Positions 48,522 to 58,183 of a DNA stretch of 64,000 bases are shown piece after piece. Numbering within the stretch: the first letter of the stretch is position 1; every line of letters begins with the position of its first letter. Source of the DNA: Peromyscus leucopus (lineage: Eukaryota; Chordata; Mammalia; Rodentia; Cricetidae); the NCBI RefSeq assembly GCF_004664715.2, contig NC_051068.1, forward strand, positions 50,380,953 to 50,444,952, in the 5' to 3' direction. Under the pieces are notes generated by a model that saw only the letters and a program-made list of their open reading frames with translations, did not search any database and was not told the origin of the DNA. Position numbers and translations under genes: made by a program.

Positions 48522-48726
48522 TTCAAAAACCTAACAGGAATCAACAAATATTGCTCATTGACAATACTCAACAACAATAGTTTTAATTTTCTTATAAAGA
48601 AACAGATTAATACCTTGGGTTCGAAAACAGGATCCACATTTCTGCTACATCCAGGAAATACAATTTACAAGGAAGGATACATGCTACCTTAGGATTAAAG
48701 GATAGAAACAGATATTCTAGGATAAT

Positions 48727-49049
48727 TGTTGTAGCATAATTATGTTGTACACTAAAGATCTGACTGACCAATAGCTGGGTAGGAAGAGGTTAGGCAGGAA
48801 AGTCAAACTTGGAGAAGACTAGAAAGAGGAAAGTGGAGTTGCCAATGAGACACAGAGGAAGCAGAAGATGAATATGCCATGTTAAAAAAGTACTGCCAAG
48901 TGGTAGAGAAAAGACAAGAAATATGTGTTAATTTAAGTTATAAGAGCCTGCTAGTAACAAGCCTGAGCTGTCGGCCAACTATTCATAATTAAAAAGTTTT
49001 TGTGTGGTTATTGGGGAGCTGGCAGTCCAAATAAAAAAGACCACCTACA
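48727..49049 (+). repeat. Solo LTR with perfect target duplication
   Basis: Begins TGTTGTAGCATAATT and ends CCACCTACA. Both flanks are GATAAT (48721-48726 and 49050-49055). It lies inside the L1 endonuclease region. Length 323 bp, the shortest LTR in the window. Confidence 0.92.
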
Positions 49050-49723
49050 GATAATGGACAAGATAAGAGCAAATTGATGTACTCATTTAATATCTGACAA
49101 AATAGACTTCAAACCAAAACTAATGATAAGAAATAGCAAAAGATGATATACACTGATCAAAGGAGAAATCCACTAAAAGGACATTGCAATTCATAATATC
49201 TATGCATGAAACACAGAGAATGCAAGCTCATAAAAGAAACATTACTATGCCTTAAAACATATATTGACCCCCACACAGTGATACTTAGTGACTTCAATGC
49301 TGCACTATAGACAATAGACAGGATATCCAGACCGGGGGAAAAAAACCTAAACAGAGAAATGTTGGAGCTAATTGATATCATTAACCAAATAGACCTAATC
49401 AGAAGACTTATCTACAAAGTAAACTGAGAAAGAAATCAGAGGAAAAAAATTTTACAACAGCATCAAAAAATATAAAATATCCTGGGGAAACCATAACAAA
49501 GCAAGTGAAAGACTTGTATTATAAAACATTAAGACACTGAAGAACAAATTTGAAGAAGATATCAGAAAATGGAAAGATCCATGCTTTTGGATCAGTAGGA
49601 ATAGTATAACAAAAATTGTCATCATACCAAAAGTAATGTACAGTTTCAATGCAAGCCAACTCGAGGTGGTTAACTACACCCAAGAAAACACAGGATACAA
49701 CCTCACACCAGGAAAATCAGAAG

Positions 49724-49728
<5 letters not shown>

Positions 49729-49767
<39 letters not shown>
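49729..49767 (+). repeat. (CA)n microsatellite in the L1-D spacer
   Basis: About 19 CA units between ORF1 and ORF2 parts of L1-D. Confidence 0.95.
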
Positions 49768-49772
<5 letters not shown>

Positions 49773-49878
49773 ACTACCATCAACAAGAAAAACAAAATAA
49801 TAGGAATTAACAATTATTGATGATTGATATCTCTCAATATCAATGGGATAAGTTCCCCCAATAAAAAGACATAGGCTG

Positions 49879-50051
49879 GCCAGGCAGTAGTGCATGCCTT
49901 TAATCCCAGCACTCAGAGGCTGAGCCAGGCTGATCTCTCTGAGTTTGAGGTCAGCTTGGTCTACACAGTGAGTTCCAGGACAGGCTCCAAAGCTACACAG
50001 AGAAACCCTGTTTCGGGGAAAAAAAAAAAAAAAAAAAGCAAAAGAACAATA
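49879..50051 (+). repeat. B1 SINE with 16-bp target duplication
   Basis: Plus-strand B1 with an A18-type tail, inserted into the L1-D endonuclease region. Both flanks read AAAAAGACATAGGCTG (49863-49878 and 50052-50067). Confidence 0.95.
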
Positions 50052-51179
50052 AAAAAGACATAGGCTGAGAGTCTGTTGCATACAAGAAACATGACACCAC
50101 AATATCAAAGATAGATATTACTTCAGAAGAAAGCATTGGAAAAATATTTTCCAACCAATCAACTCAAGAAACAAGCTGATATAACCATTCTGATATCTAA
50201 TAAAATTGACTTCCACCTAAAATTAATCAAAGGAGATGGAGGAAGACAATTCATATTCATCAAATGAAAAATCCACCAACATGACAGCTTAATTATGAAC
50301 ATCTATGGACCAAACTCAATGGCACCCACACTTGTAAAATAAACATTGCTAAAGCTTAAATCATACATCAAATCTCACACATTAGTAGTGGGAGAATTCA
50401 ATACCCAACTCTGACCAATGTACAGATCATCCAGACAAAAACTAAACAGAGAAACAATGGAACTAACTGATATTAGGAGTCTAATGGACCTAACAAATAT
50501 CTAGATAACATATCACCCGAACAAAAAAGAATATACCTTATTCTCAGCACATCATGGAACATTCTTCAAAATTGAGCACATACTCAGTCACAAAGCAAGC
50601 CTCAACAGTTATAAGAAAATTGAAATAAGCCCATGTATCCTACCAGATCACCATGGGTTACAACAAAAGAAATAACAGAAAATCTACTAACTCATAGAAA
50701 CTAAACAACTCTCTACTAAAAGACTACTGAGAAAAGGCAGAAATAAGGAAAGACATTAAACACTTCCCAGAATGAAAATTAGAGCATAACATACCTAAAC
50801 CTATGGGACACAATGAAAGAGGGGCTAAAAGAAAAGTTCATAGCATTAAGTACATTCATAAAGAAATTAGAGAGATATCTTACTAGCAACTTAACAGCAA
50901 ACCTGAAAGCTCTAGATGAAAAAGCAATCAAACACACCAAACAGGAGCAGACAGCATGAAATAATCAAACTGAAGACTGAAATCAATAAAAATAGACACA
51001 AAGATAACAATAGAAAGAATCACTGAAATAATTGGTTTTTTGAGAAAATTGACAAGATAGGCAAACCCTTATCCAAACTAACTAAAAGATAGAGAGAACA
51101 TATCCAAAGTAATGAAATCAGAAAGGAAAAGGGGGACATAACAACAGGCACTGAGAATATCCAAAGAGTCATTAGGACA

Positions 51180-51528
51180 TGTTGCTGGAGGGCTTCTCTC
51201 CAGGTTCCACCAAGCCCCGCAGTCCCACAATCCACGTATAAAATAATCACTCAGATGCTTATATTACTTACAAACTGTATGGCCATGGCAGGCTTCTTGC
51301 CAACTGTTTTTTTTTTTTTTTTATCTTAAATTAGCCCATTTTTATAAATCTATACCTTGCCACGTGGCTGGTGGCTTACCGGCATCTTTACATGCTGCTT
51401 ATCCTGGCGGTGGCTGCAGTGTCTCTCTCTCCTCCTTCCTGTTTCCCTAATTCTCCTTGTCCCGCCTATACTTCCTGTCTGGTCACTGGCCATCAGTGTT
51501 TTATTTATATAGAGCGATATCCACAGCA
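51180..51528 (-). repeat. ERV-B 3' LTR
   Basis: In element orientation TGCTGTGGATATC...CCAGCAACA. It includes 'tatataaataaaac' near the start (TATA/AATAAA-like) and a poly(A)-like run (plus T16 at about 51307-51322). Confidence 0.92.
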
Positions 51529-51546
51529 CTTCCCCTTTTCTTTTTT
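51529..51546 (-). promoter_or_regulatory. ERV-B polypurine tract
   Basis: In element orientation an A/G run ending AAAAGAAAAGGGGAAG lies directly against the 3' LTR. This is the expected primer site for plus-strand synthesis. Confidence 0.85.
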
Positions 51547-52378
51547 TTTTTTAAAAGGAAGGTTTTAACTTTAACATGGTAAAATTACATATAACAAAAC
51601 AATTATCGAGCAAGAATTGCAGTTACAATATTAAAGAAGACGTCCTATCTATCTTATATTTGTGAATTTAAGTTTTTATATCTAACTTATCTTTTGTCAT
51701 AACTGAGGAAATTACAACTATCTAGTCTTTAACCACATCAAAGACCTGAGAAGGAACATAATGGTACCTGAGAAATGGTAGATGGATGCAAGCAACTTTC
51801 GGGAATCTTGCAAGAGTAGACCAAGACAGCTGGCAGCCTGGACAGTCACCTAATGTTTCTCAGCATTGTTGGTGCATTCAAATTTGCTACAGGCCTAGAG
51901 TATATGACAGACCATTTTCATAAGCAGGAATTCTTAAAGACCATCTTACCCTGTCTTAGCAGAATACAGTGGTCACTTTCCTTGTGTTCCACTTGTCCAG
52001 AAAGGACAGCATTTCATTTGTACTGTCAGCCGTCAAGGCAAAGGCAGTTCTTTACCCAGTAGGCCCTTTTGTGCCAAGAAGACAAACTTCCAAATGGAAA
52101 TTTCTTAGAAGCCCAACATTCTCTTGGGATCAAATTGGTGCAGCCAGGAGCAATTGTGTCTCACATCAACAGAATTCTAAGTTATTTAAATGCCATATTC
52201 TCTAGGTCTATGAAGTGTTTGAAGTTTACCTATCTATCTGAAATATATCTATGTATACCTAGAAGACTTAACTAACATGGCTACAAATATGATTATCATA
52301 GATGACTAATTATTAATCTATTTTTTAATTGTCCATTACAATTTTAAATGAGTTACATAAACATAATACCTCAAACAA

Positions 52379-52380
<2 letters not shown>

Positions 52381-52427
<47 letters not shown>
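52381..52427 (+). repeat. (TA)n microsatellite in ERV-B
   Basis: About 23 TA units in the ERV-B interior. Confidence 0.95.
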
Positions 52428-52430
<3 letters not shown>

Positions 52431-53596
52431 TAACAAAATTAACTTCAAGTTTGTATCAATAAACTAAAATTTATACCAATGTAAAACATTTTAAACATAA
52501 ACTAAAATCTATACCAATGTAAAACATTTTAAACAAGTTGTTCTTTAAAAGTAGGTTCATTAATCTACCATTTTATCTTATCATCTCTATATCTTCCTAT
52601 ATATATGTATCATATCCCCTTTTCTTTTTTAGAAAGAGATCACATTTATAATCAACCTGTTTTAAATAAAATATTGGTTTTTCTCTGTCCCACAACAGAG
52701 GGCTCTTCTGATTTGGGACACAAGAATCTCTTAACCATTTTTTTTAAAGAAGTATGTCTGGGTTTAGAGGGGGAGTGAGCCAATTTCACCTCCAAAGCCA
52801 GCTTGGTATATTTGGGAATTTGGGTGTAGCGTCTCTTACTACTTCCTGCTGGAGGGGGGCGCTGTATCTTATGGGGACACAAAGAAAATTTTAGGCCTAT
52901 GGGGTAGTCCGTGAGGCTGTATTGTGTGAACCAGTTGCCTTGAAACTGCTCTGGATGTTAGATCATCTGGGCCATGGTATCATCGGAGACCTTTCAGGGG
53001 GTCTTGGCTGGTGAAACCTGATGTATCTTAATCTGGAACAAATCCATAGCCTCTGGCTTTCTGTGGAAACAAAAGCAGAACCTCTTTTCCAAAGCAACAT
53101 ATCCTTATATCCAAATTTTGAAGTCAAGGTACCTTTAAAATTTACATTTTAGCATAACTGAACAGCTTTTATAATCAAATGTTTTTCTTTAGTTACAAAT
53201 ATCAAAGACAACACAATCCAGATTTTTTGTGTGATAGCCATCTTTACATGGCTTATTACCTTTACTGTTTTTTTTAAACAATTTATTTTTAGATACTATT
53301 TGTTTATATAACGGTATATATATATTTTTTTATCTTTTAAGCCTACGTACATTTTTACATGCATTATAAACTATTTCATCTAAATCAGTCTTATTGTGAA
53401 TATATTGCTTTAAACTGTAGCCTTCTAAGCCTGAAAGGCACTGTGGCTGCTGGCTCCACCCCCTTCAGCTTTTCAACATGGCGGTGGTACCTGCATTTTG
53501 CAGTGTCTAGCTGCCCGTATGAGAGAAGAAGCAGAAACCTGGTTTTGGCTCTACTTAGAATTGGTTATTAAATATTTTAAGGTTTAAGGTGGAAAC

Positions 53597-53614
53597 TCGA
53601 GCCGTTCGGCGCCA
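53597..53614 (-). promoter_or_regulatory. ERV-B primer-binding site, lysine-tRNA-like
   Basis: Two bases inside the 5' LTR the element reads TGGCGCCGAACGGCTCGA. It begins like the TGGCGCC of lysine-tRNA-primed retroelements. It could be a Lys1,2 site with a short deletion; the exact tRNA is uncertain. Confidence 0.7.
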
Positions 53615-53616
53615 TT

Positions 53617-53975
53617 TGTTGCTGGAGGGCTTCTCTCCAGGTTCCACCAAGCCCCACAGTCCTATAATCCACGTATAAAATAATCACTCAGATGCTCATA
53701 TTACTTACAAACTGTATGGCCATTGCAGGCTTCTTGCTAACTGTTTTTTTTTTTTTTTTTTTATCTTAAATTAACCCATTTTTATAAATCTATACCTTGC
53801 CACATGGCTGGTGGCTTACCGGCATCTTTACATGCTGCTTGTCCTGGCGGTGGCTGCAGTGTCTCTCCCTCCTTCTTCCTGTTTCCCCAATTCTCCTCTC
53901 TCCTTGTCCTGCCTATACTTCCTGTCTGGTCACTGGCCATCAGTGTTTTATTTATATAGAGTGATATCCACAGCA
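53617..53975 (-). repeat. ERV-B 5' LTR
   Basis: Pairs with 51180-51528 over its length, with about 15 substitutions and one small CT-rich insertion (near 53900). Same ends. Confidence 0.92.
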
Positions 53976-53978
53976 AGG

Positions 53979-53982
<4 letters not shown>

Positions 53983-54056
<74 letters not shown>
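53983..54056 (+). repeat. A74 homopolymer at the ERV-B/L1-D junction
   Basis: A pure run of 74 A starts two bases after the right ERV-B target duplication. The L1 text on both sides is continuous ORF2 ('ggacat...cctgtactccac'), so the run sits where L1 normally has only a short A-rich stretch. Confidence 0.9.
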
Positions 54057-54060
<4 letters not shown>

Positions 54061-54163
54061 TACTCCACAAAATTGAAAAACCTAAAAGAAATGGGCAATT
54101 TTTTGATAGATATTACTTGCCAAAGTTAAATCAAGTTCAGATCAACAATTTAGACAGACCTAT
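54057..54163 (+). pseudogene. L1-D, part 2: ORF2 pre-RT segment
   Basis: Continues L1-D after the A-run: 'aaaattgaaaaacctaaaag', 'gatcaacaatttagacagac'. Ends with ACAGACCTAT (54154-54163), the left copy of the target duplication of the next L1 insertion. Confidence 0.85.
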
Positions 54164-54222
54164 GGATGGCTTCATCTCAGACGTGCGAGGAAAGTTCAAC
54201 ATACAAAAATCTGTCAATATAT

Positions 54223-54892
54223 CTTCTTTTTTCATTCCTTTTCTCTCTATTTTTTTCAAACAAGAACCCTGAATCTTATCTCCCTGTTTAGCTTTTTTCC
54301 TGACCATTAACAATTAACAATTTGTAACCAACCACCTAAACAATGACAATTGTCCATAAACCATTGAAAAGCCAAAAACCACCCACTCCACCTTTTGGGA
54401 ACATGGGCATCATTTTCTTAAAATTACTTCCTGCTCTCTGGAGGTGAAGGCATCTTTAGGGGACCCTGAAAAGAAAATTAATTGTCAAGTCCTGGGAGAG
54501 TTAGCTGTATCATTTGTCCAGTCTCTGTATAATGGGAGAGTGCAGGGCTTCTCTCAAGTCCATGCTTGACTAGTTTGTGAAGCTGAATCATCTCAGCTAG
54601 CCATCTTGAAATTGTCCAGAGTAGTTTGTAGTCCAAAGCCAATCTCTGAGTGATATTTGTTAGCTTATTTGTATTATCATCGTCCTGATGGAATCTTCAT
54701 TGTGGGTATCTCAGCTAGCCATCTCCAAACTGACCTAAGCAGTTTGTAGTCCAAAGCCAATCTTTGGGTCCTGTTTGTCAGCTTAATAGTGTTACCATTG
54801 TCCTAATCAAATCATCATTGTGGGGCCCCATCCTCTTTTTGGAGATTTCAAAGTCACTGTTAGGCGTGGTCGTGGTTCCCATTAGAATTTTT
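54223..54892 (-). mobile_element. ERV-C, 3' part: post-pol ERV sequence
   Basis: Aligns by eye with ERV-A 18190-18740 in the same orientation: 'caaacaagaaccctgaatct', 'aattacttcctgct', 'gaaggcatctttaggggac', 'gcagggcttctctcaagtc' and 'tcattgtggggccccatc'. It differs from ERV-A by a tandem copy of a 118-bp unit (54590-54707 and 54708-54825). The 3' LTR is absent. The right edge meets Tgfbr1-derived sequence at about 54885-54893. Confidence 0.85.
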
Positions 54893-55437
54893 TTTCCTAC
54901 TCTGTGGTTTGGAGCAATCTTAATTGTGTCTATGGCAGAATCCTGTCTCACAGCCAGTTTCAAGTTTGCAATACAATGGGTTCCATTCTTTTTCACCAAG
55001 ATATTCTTTGATTTCAAATCTCTGTGAGCAATAGCTGGCTTCCCTTGGGTACCAACAATCTCCATGTGAACATGGGCAAGACCTCTTGCCATGGACAGAT
55101 TGATCATTCCTTCCACTATAACAGTGTATCTATTCAAGCAACCAAAAAGGGATCCATGCTCATGGTAATCCATCCCCAGCCACAGCTGAGTCCATGTTCC
55201 ATTGTCTTTGTTGTCTGCTGCTATAAATCCTAGGATGTTTTCATGATATAACATCACAGTCTGATAAATCTCTGCCTCTCAGAACAACGAGCATTCTTCC
55301 CTAGAAGAGAATATCTTCACAGCAACTTCTCTCCCCACTTGCCTGGCCGAACTTCTCCAAACTGACCTTTGCCAATGCTTTCTTATAACATGATCACCTG
55401 GCAATTGTTCTCTGAACTAGCAGCAGGAAACCCTTTG
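54893..55437 (-). pseudogene. Tgfbr1: Tgfbr1 (TGF-beta receptor I kinase) cDNA fragment within ERV-C
   Basis: TGFBR1 is a membrane Ser/Thr kinase that phosphorylates SMAD2/3. The minus-strand frame 54778-55257 begins '[19 protein letters not shown]'. It keeps the catalytic-loop motif HRDLKSKN (residues 78-85), but the metal-binding DLG reads NLK (98-100). 'KPAIAHRD' and 'IAPNHRVG' favour TGFBR1 over ACVR1B. Homology starts upstream, near the end of the GS region (about 55437). The glycine loop reads 'SIGKGQFGE'-like in broken frames. An in-frame stop at 55279-55281 (CGA to TGA type change) and a small deletion near 55340 disrupt it. Homology stops just after 'HRVG' at about 54893. The span crosses several exon junctions of the family without introns, so it is cDNA-derived. 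No extracellular, transmembrane, C-lobe or 3' UTR sequence and no poly(A) is seen. About 180 of roughly 500 residues are represented. Not functional. Confidence 0.9.
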
Positions 55438-55737
55438 TCTCCCATAGCGGCATCACTAACAGGATGAGAAGCAGCTGGCAACTTGAAGGAGCAGCAGCCA
55501 CCACCTCTATGGTCCTCCACCACCATTTGTGGCCTAGCCCCAGCCACAGCTTCTCTTCAGCAAGCCTCCCAGGCTGGTCTCAAACTTGAAATCATCTTGC
55601 CTCTGCCTCCTACAGCAAATCCTACTGGCATGTGCCACCACAACTGGCTGTGTGCAACTCAGGCCTGAGCTGGGGACTACAAGACCACAGGCAAGTAGAT
55701 GTTTGTGAATTTGTACCACAAACATTGGGTCTCTAGA
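55438..55737 (-). other. ERV-C 5' leader-like segment with a B1 piece
   Basis: Between the Tgfbr1 fragment and the LTR part. 55660-55737 resembles the ERV-A leader next to its LTR (24320-24406): 'acaagaccacaggcaagta' against 'gcaaggccacagccaagta', then 'gaatt' at the same distance from the LTR. 55438-55555 is unassigned. Confidence 0.55.
55556..55652 (-). repeat. B1 fragment in ERV-C leader
   Basis: Reverse complement of a B1 3' two-thirds: 'ccaggctggtctcaaacttg', 'cttgcctctgcctcctacag', 'ggcatgtgccaccac'. Confidence 0.8.
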
Positions 55738-55920
55738 TGTAAGATGAACTGCTAAATGATCTTATTAATAAAAACCCCAAGCCTAATATTGGGGTGAAAG
55801 TGAGAAATAGGAGGAATAGAAGAAGTCACAGCCAACCTCACCTTACCAACGACTCCTCAGCCTCCCAAGCGATAGGATTAAAGGCATGTGTGCCACCACT
55901 GTCTGACCTCTATGTCTAAT
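55738..55920 (-). repeat. ERV-C 5' LTR, truncated
   Basis: Plus strand starts TGTAAGATG and follows the ERV-A LTR: 'cttattaataaaaacc', 'taatattggggtgaaag', 'cagccaacctcaccttacc', then B1-like 'gattaaaggcatgtgtgcc'. Only about 183 of 450 bp remain. L1-E resumes at about 55921. Confidence 0.75.
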
Positions 55921-57186
55921 CCAGTGGCTATAACACTCTTGGGCATATACCCAAGGAATGCTCAATCATAGCACAAGGACACATGCTTAACTATGTTGAT
56001 AGCAGCATTATTTGTAATAGCCAGAACCTGGAAACAATCTAGATATCCCTCAACTGAACAATGGATTAAGAAAATGTGGTATATATACACAATGGGGTAC
56101 TATTCAGCAGTAAAATTCAATGTCATCATGAAATTTTCAGGCAAATGGATGGAACTAGAAAATATCATCCTGAGTGAGGTAACCCAGACTCAGAAGGACA
56201 AACATGCTATGTATTCACTCATAAGTGGATACTAGATGTAAAGCCTTTAGGATAACCAGACTACAACCCACAGCTCCAGAGAAGCTAGCTAATAAGGAGG
56301 ACCCAAAGAGGGATGCATGGATCGCTCTGGGAAGGGGAAATAGATGAGATCTCTATGAGTAAACTGGAGATGAGGGTTGGGCAATGGAGGGTAGGGGGTG
56401 GGGGATGAGAACATAAGGAAATGGGATGGTCATCTGGAACAGGGATAAAGTGGGAAAGCAATGAAAGAGATACTATGATAGAAGGAGATATCATGGGTAT
56501 AGAGAGAAAACAGGTGCTAGGGAAGTTCCCAGGAATCCACAAGGATGATCCCAGCTTAGACTACCAGCAATAGAGGAGAGGGCGCCTTAACTGGCCTACC
56601 CCAGTAATCATATCAGTGTATACCCTAACTGTCATCATAGAGCCTTTCTCCAGTAACTGATGGAAGCAGATGCAGAGATCCACAGCCAAATACCAGGAGT
56701 CCATTCGAAGAGAGAGAGGAGTGATTCTATGAGCAAGGGCATTAAGATCATAATGGGGAAACCTACAGAGACAACCAAACCAAACTAGTAGGAACTCATG
56801 AAATTTAGACCAATACCTGTGGAGCCTCCATGGGACTGGATAAGATCATCCACATAATTGAGACAGTTGTGTAGCTTGATCTGCTTAAGGGCCCCCAAGG
56901 CAGTAGGATCAGGATCAATCCCTGGTGCATGAGCAGGCTTTTTGGAGCCCACTACCTATGGTGGGACACCTTGCACAGCCTTGATAAAGGAGGAGGGGCT
57001 TGGACTGGCCTCTACTGAATGTACCAGGCTCTACTGACTCCCCCCCCCATAGGAGGCCTTACCTTCTTGTAGAAGAGAATGGGAAGGGAGTTGGAGGGGG
57101 GAGGCTAGAGGAGCAGGAAGAGGGAAGAGGGGGATCTGTGACTGGTATGTAAAATGAATAAAAAATTTTCTTAATAAAAATAATAA
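55921..57186 (+). mobile_element. L1-E 3' end (ORF2 C-terminus and 3' UTR)
   Basis: 'cttgggcatatacccaagga' and the frame 55993-56235 ('FVIARTWKQSRYPSTEQWIK', 'YYSAVKFNVIMKFSGKWME') are the ORF2 C-terminus. The 3' UTR (56240-57186) has the same layout as 4500-4933 and then its usual end with a short A/T tail. Confidence 0.9.
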
Positions 57187-57196
57187 ACAGACCTAT

Positions 57197-57607
57197 AACA
57201 CCAAAGGAAATACAAGTATTCATTAAAAGTCTCCCAACCAAAAAAACAGAAACAAAAACAAACAAACAAAAAACCCAGAGCCAGACAGTTTTGGCACAGA
57301 ATTCTACAAGACTTTCCATGAAGAGCTAAAACCAATACTCTTCAAATTATTCCACAAAATAGAAACAAAAGAACATTGCCAAATTCATTCTATGAAGTCA
57401 CAGTCACCCTGATACCTAAACCACACCAAGACTCAACAAAGAAACAGAATTATAGATCAATTTCCCTCATGAACATTGATGCAAAAATATTCAGTAAAAT
57501 ACTCGCAAACCAAGTCAAAGAACACATCAAAAAAAAAAAATCATCTACCATGATAAAGTAGGCTTCATCTCAGAGGTGCAGGGATGATTCAACATATGAA
57601 AACTTAT
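57197..57607 (+). pseudogene. L1-D, part 3: ORF2 RT start
   Basis: RT fingers region in frame 57376-57561: 'EVTVTLIPKPHQDSTKKQNY', then 'RSISLMNIDAKIFSKILAN'. It stops at the LTR at 57608. Confidence 0.88.
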
Positions 57608-58183
57608 TGCTGGAGGCCAGCTCCAGTGGGGTTCTGAGACTCAGGACTGAAGTATGAGGCTGCTGTGGGATGTTCTGTATGTCCTGTGGGAGCCCGTTCT
57701 TGGGTTCCTCGTGGCTTTACCCAGCAGGTCCGCATAGAGAATGATTAGGACCACAGGCCTGAGTGCAGGTGTCTGAGATGGTCTGCACTTGGCTGTGCTG
57801 AGGAATGGTCTGTATGTCAAGTTTCTCTGATTGGTCAATAAATAAAACCTGATTGGCTGTGGCTAGGCATGAAGTATAGGCGGGACTAACAGAGAGGAGA
57901 AATAAAAGAACAGGAAGGCAGAAGGAGTGACTGCCTACAGCAGCCACCAGGACAAGGAAGCTGTAAAGTACTGGTAAGTCACGAGCCACGTGGCAGGGTA
58001 TAGATTTGTGGAAATGGATTAATTTAAGCTATAAGAACAGCTAGCAAGAAGCCTGCTATGGCCATACAGTTTGTAAGCAATATAAGTCTCTGTGTTTACT
58101 TGGTTGGGTCTGAGCGGCTGTGGGACTGGCGGGTGACAGAGATTTGTCCTGACTGTGGGCAAGGCAGGAAAACTTAAGCTACA
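57608..58183 (+). repeat. ERV-D LTR, plus strand
   Basis: TGCTGGAGGCC...TTAAGCTACA. Contains 'attggtcaataaataaaacc' (CCAAT and AATAAA-type signals) and shares 'gtactggtaagtcacgagcc' and 'tacagtttgtaagcaatata' with the LTRs at 12810 and 51180. Length 576 bp. Confidence 0.85.

Larger units (their letters stand above)
47160..49656 (+). mobile_element. Old L1 (ORF1 to ORF2) with internal deletion
   Basis: ORF1 coiled-coil part (47160-47300), a foreign insert (47300-47755), ORF1 RNA-binding and C-terminal part (47756-48430), a (CA)n spacer, ORF2 endonuclease (48521-48726 and 49050-49425), then a jump directly to the RT thumb region (49425-49656). The middle of ORF2 is lost. Strongly decayed. Antisense frames at 48066-48347 and 48410-48637 are shadows of this L1. 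Confidence 0.8.
49657..51179 (+). mobile_element. L1-D, part 1: ORF1 end, spacer, ORF2 endonuclease
   Basis: Start of a longer L1 whose later parts are at 53976-54163, 57187-57607 and 59366-61345. Begins at the ORF1 C-terminus, then (CA)n (49729-49767), then ORF2. The EN part (49800-50900) is better kept than in L1-A and serves here as the reference for insertion sites: the region at about 50892-50910 reads 'aacttaacagcaaacctgaa'. Stops are present throughout, so it is a dead copy. Confidence 0.85.
51180..53975 (-). mobile_element. ERV-B: short non-coding provirus in L1-D, minus strand
   Basis: Two LTRs (51180-51528 and 53617-53975) bound a 2.1-kb interior with no gag or pol. Perfect 6-bp target duplication AGGACA (51174-51179 and 53976-53981). 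A primer-binding site and polypurine tract are both present, so it has what is needed in cis to be copied by proteins of another element. The interior matches the post-pol region of ERV-A (for example 51700-52260 with 16800-17790, and 52680-53100 with 19000-19600). It reads as a non-autonomous, internally deleted relative with a different LTR. By eye the LTRs differ at about 15 of 345 positions, so it is far younger than ERV-A. Confidence 0.92.
54164..57186 (+). mobile_element. L1-E: 5'-truncated L1 inserted in L1-D, carrying ERV-C
   Basis: Flanked by identical ACAGACCTAT (54154-54163 and 57187-57196). It begins in the RT region of ORF2 (54164-54222), is replaced by ERV-C until about 55920, and continues with the ORF2 C-terminus (frame 55993-56235) and a 3' UTR ending near 57186. 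Roughly 2 kb of ORF2 is missing across ERV-C. Same 3' UTR subtype as 3663-4933. Confidence 0.85.

Noticed and set aside
49674..50108. 144-codon minus ORF
   Set aside because: Antisense of L1-D, a (CA)n tract and a B1.
54893..55437. Ordinary processed pseudogene explanation for Tgfbr1
   Set aside because: Not fully excluded, but there is no 3' UTR, no poly(A) and no target duplication, and both sides are related to ERV-A, so it is the weaker reading.
54893..55437. ACVR1B or another type I receptor as the source
   Set aside because: The residues at 'KPAIAHRD' and 'IAPNHRVG' fit TGFBR1 better. A search against both mRNAs would settle it.
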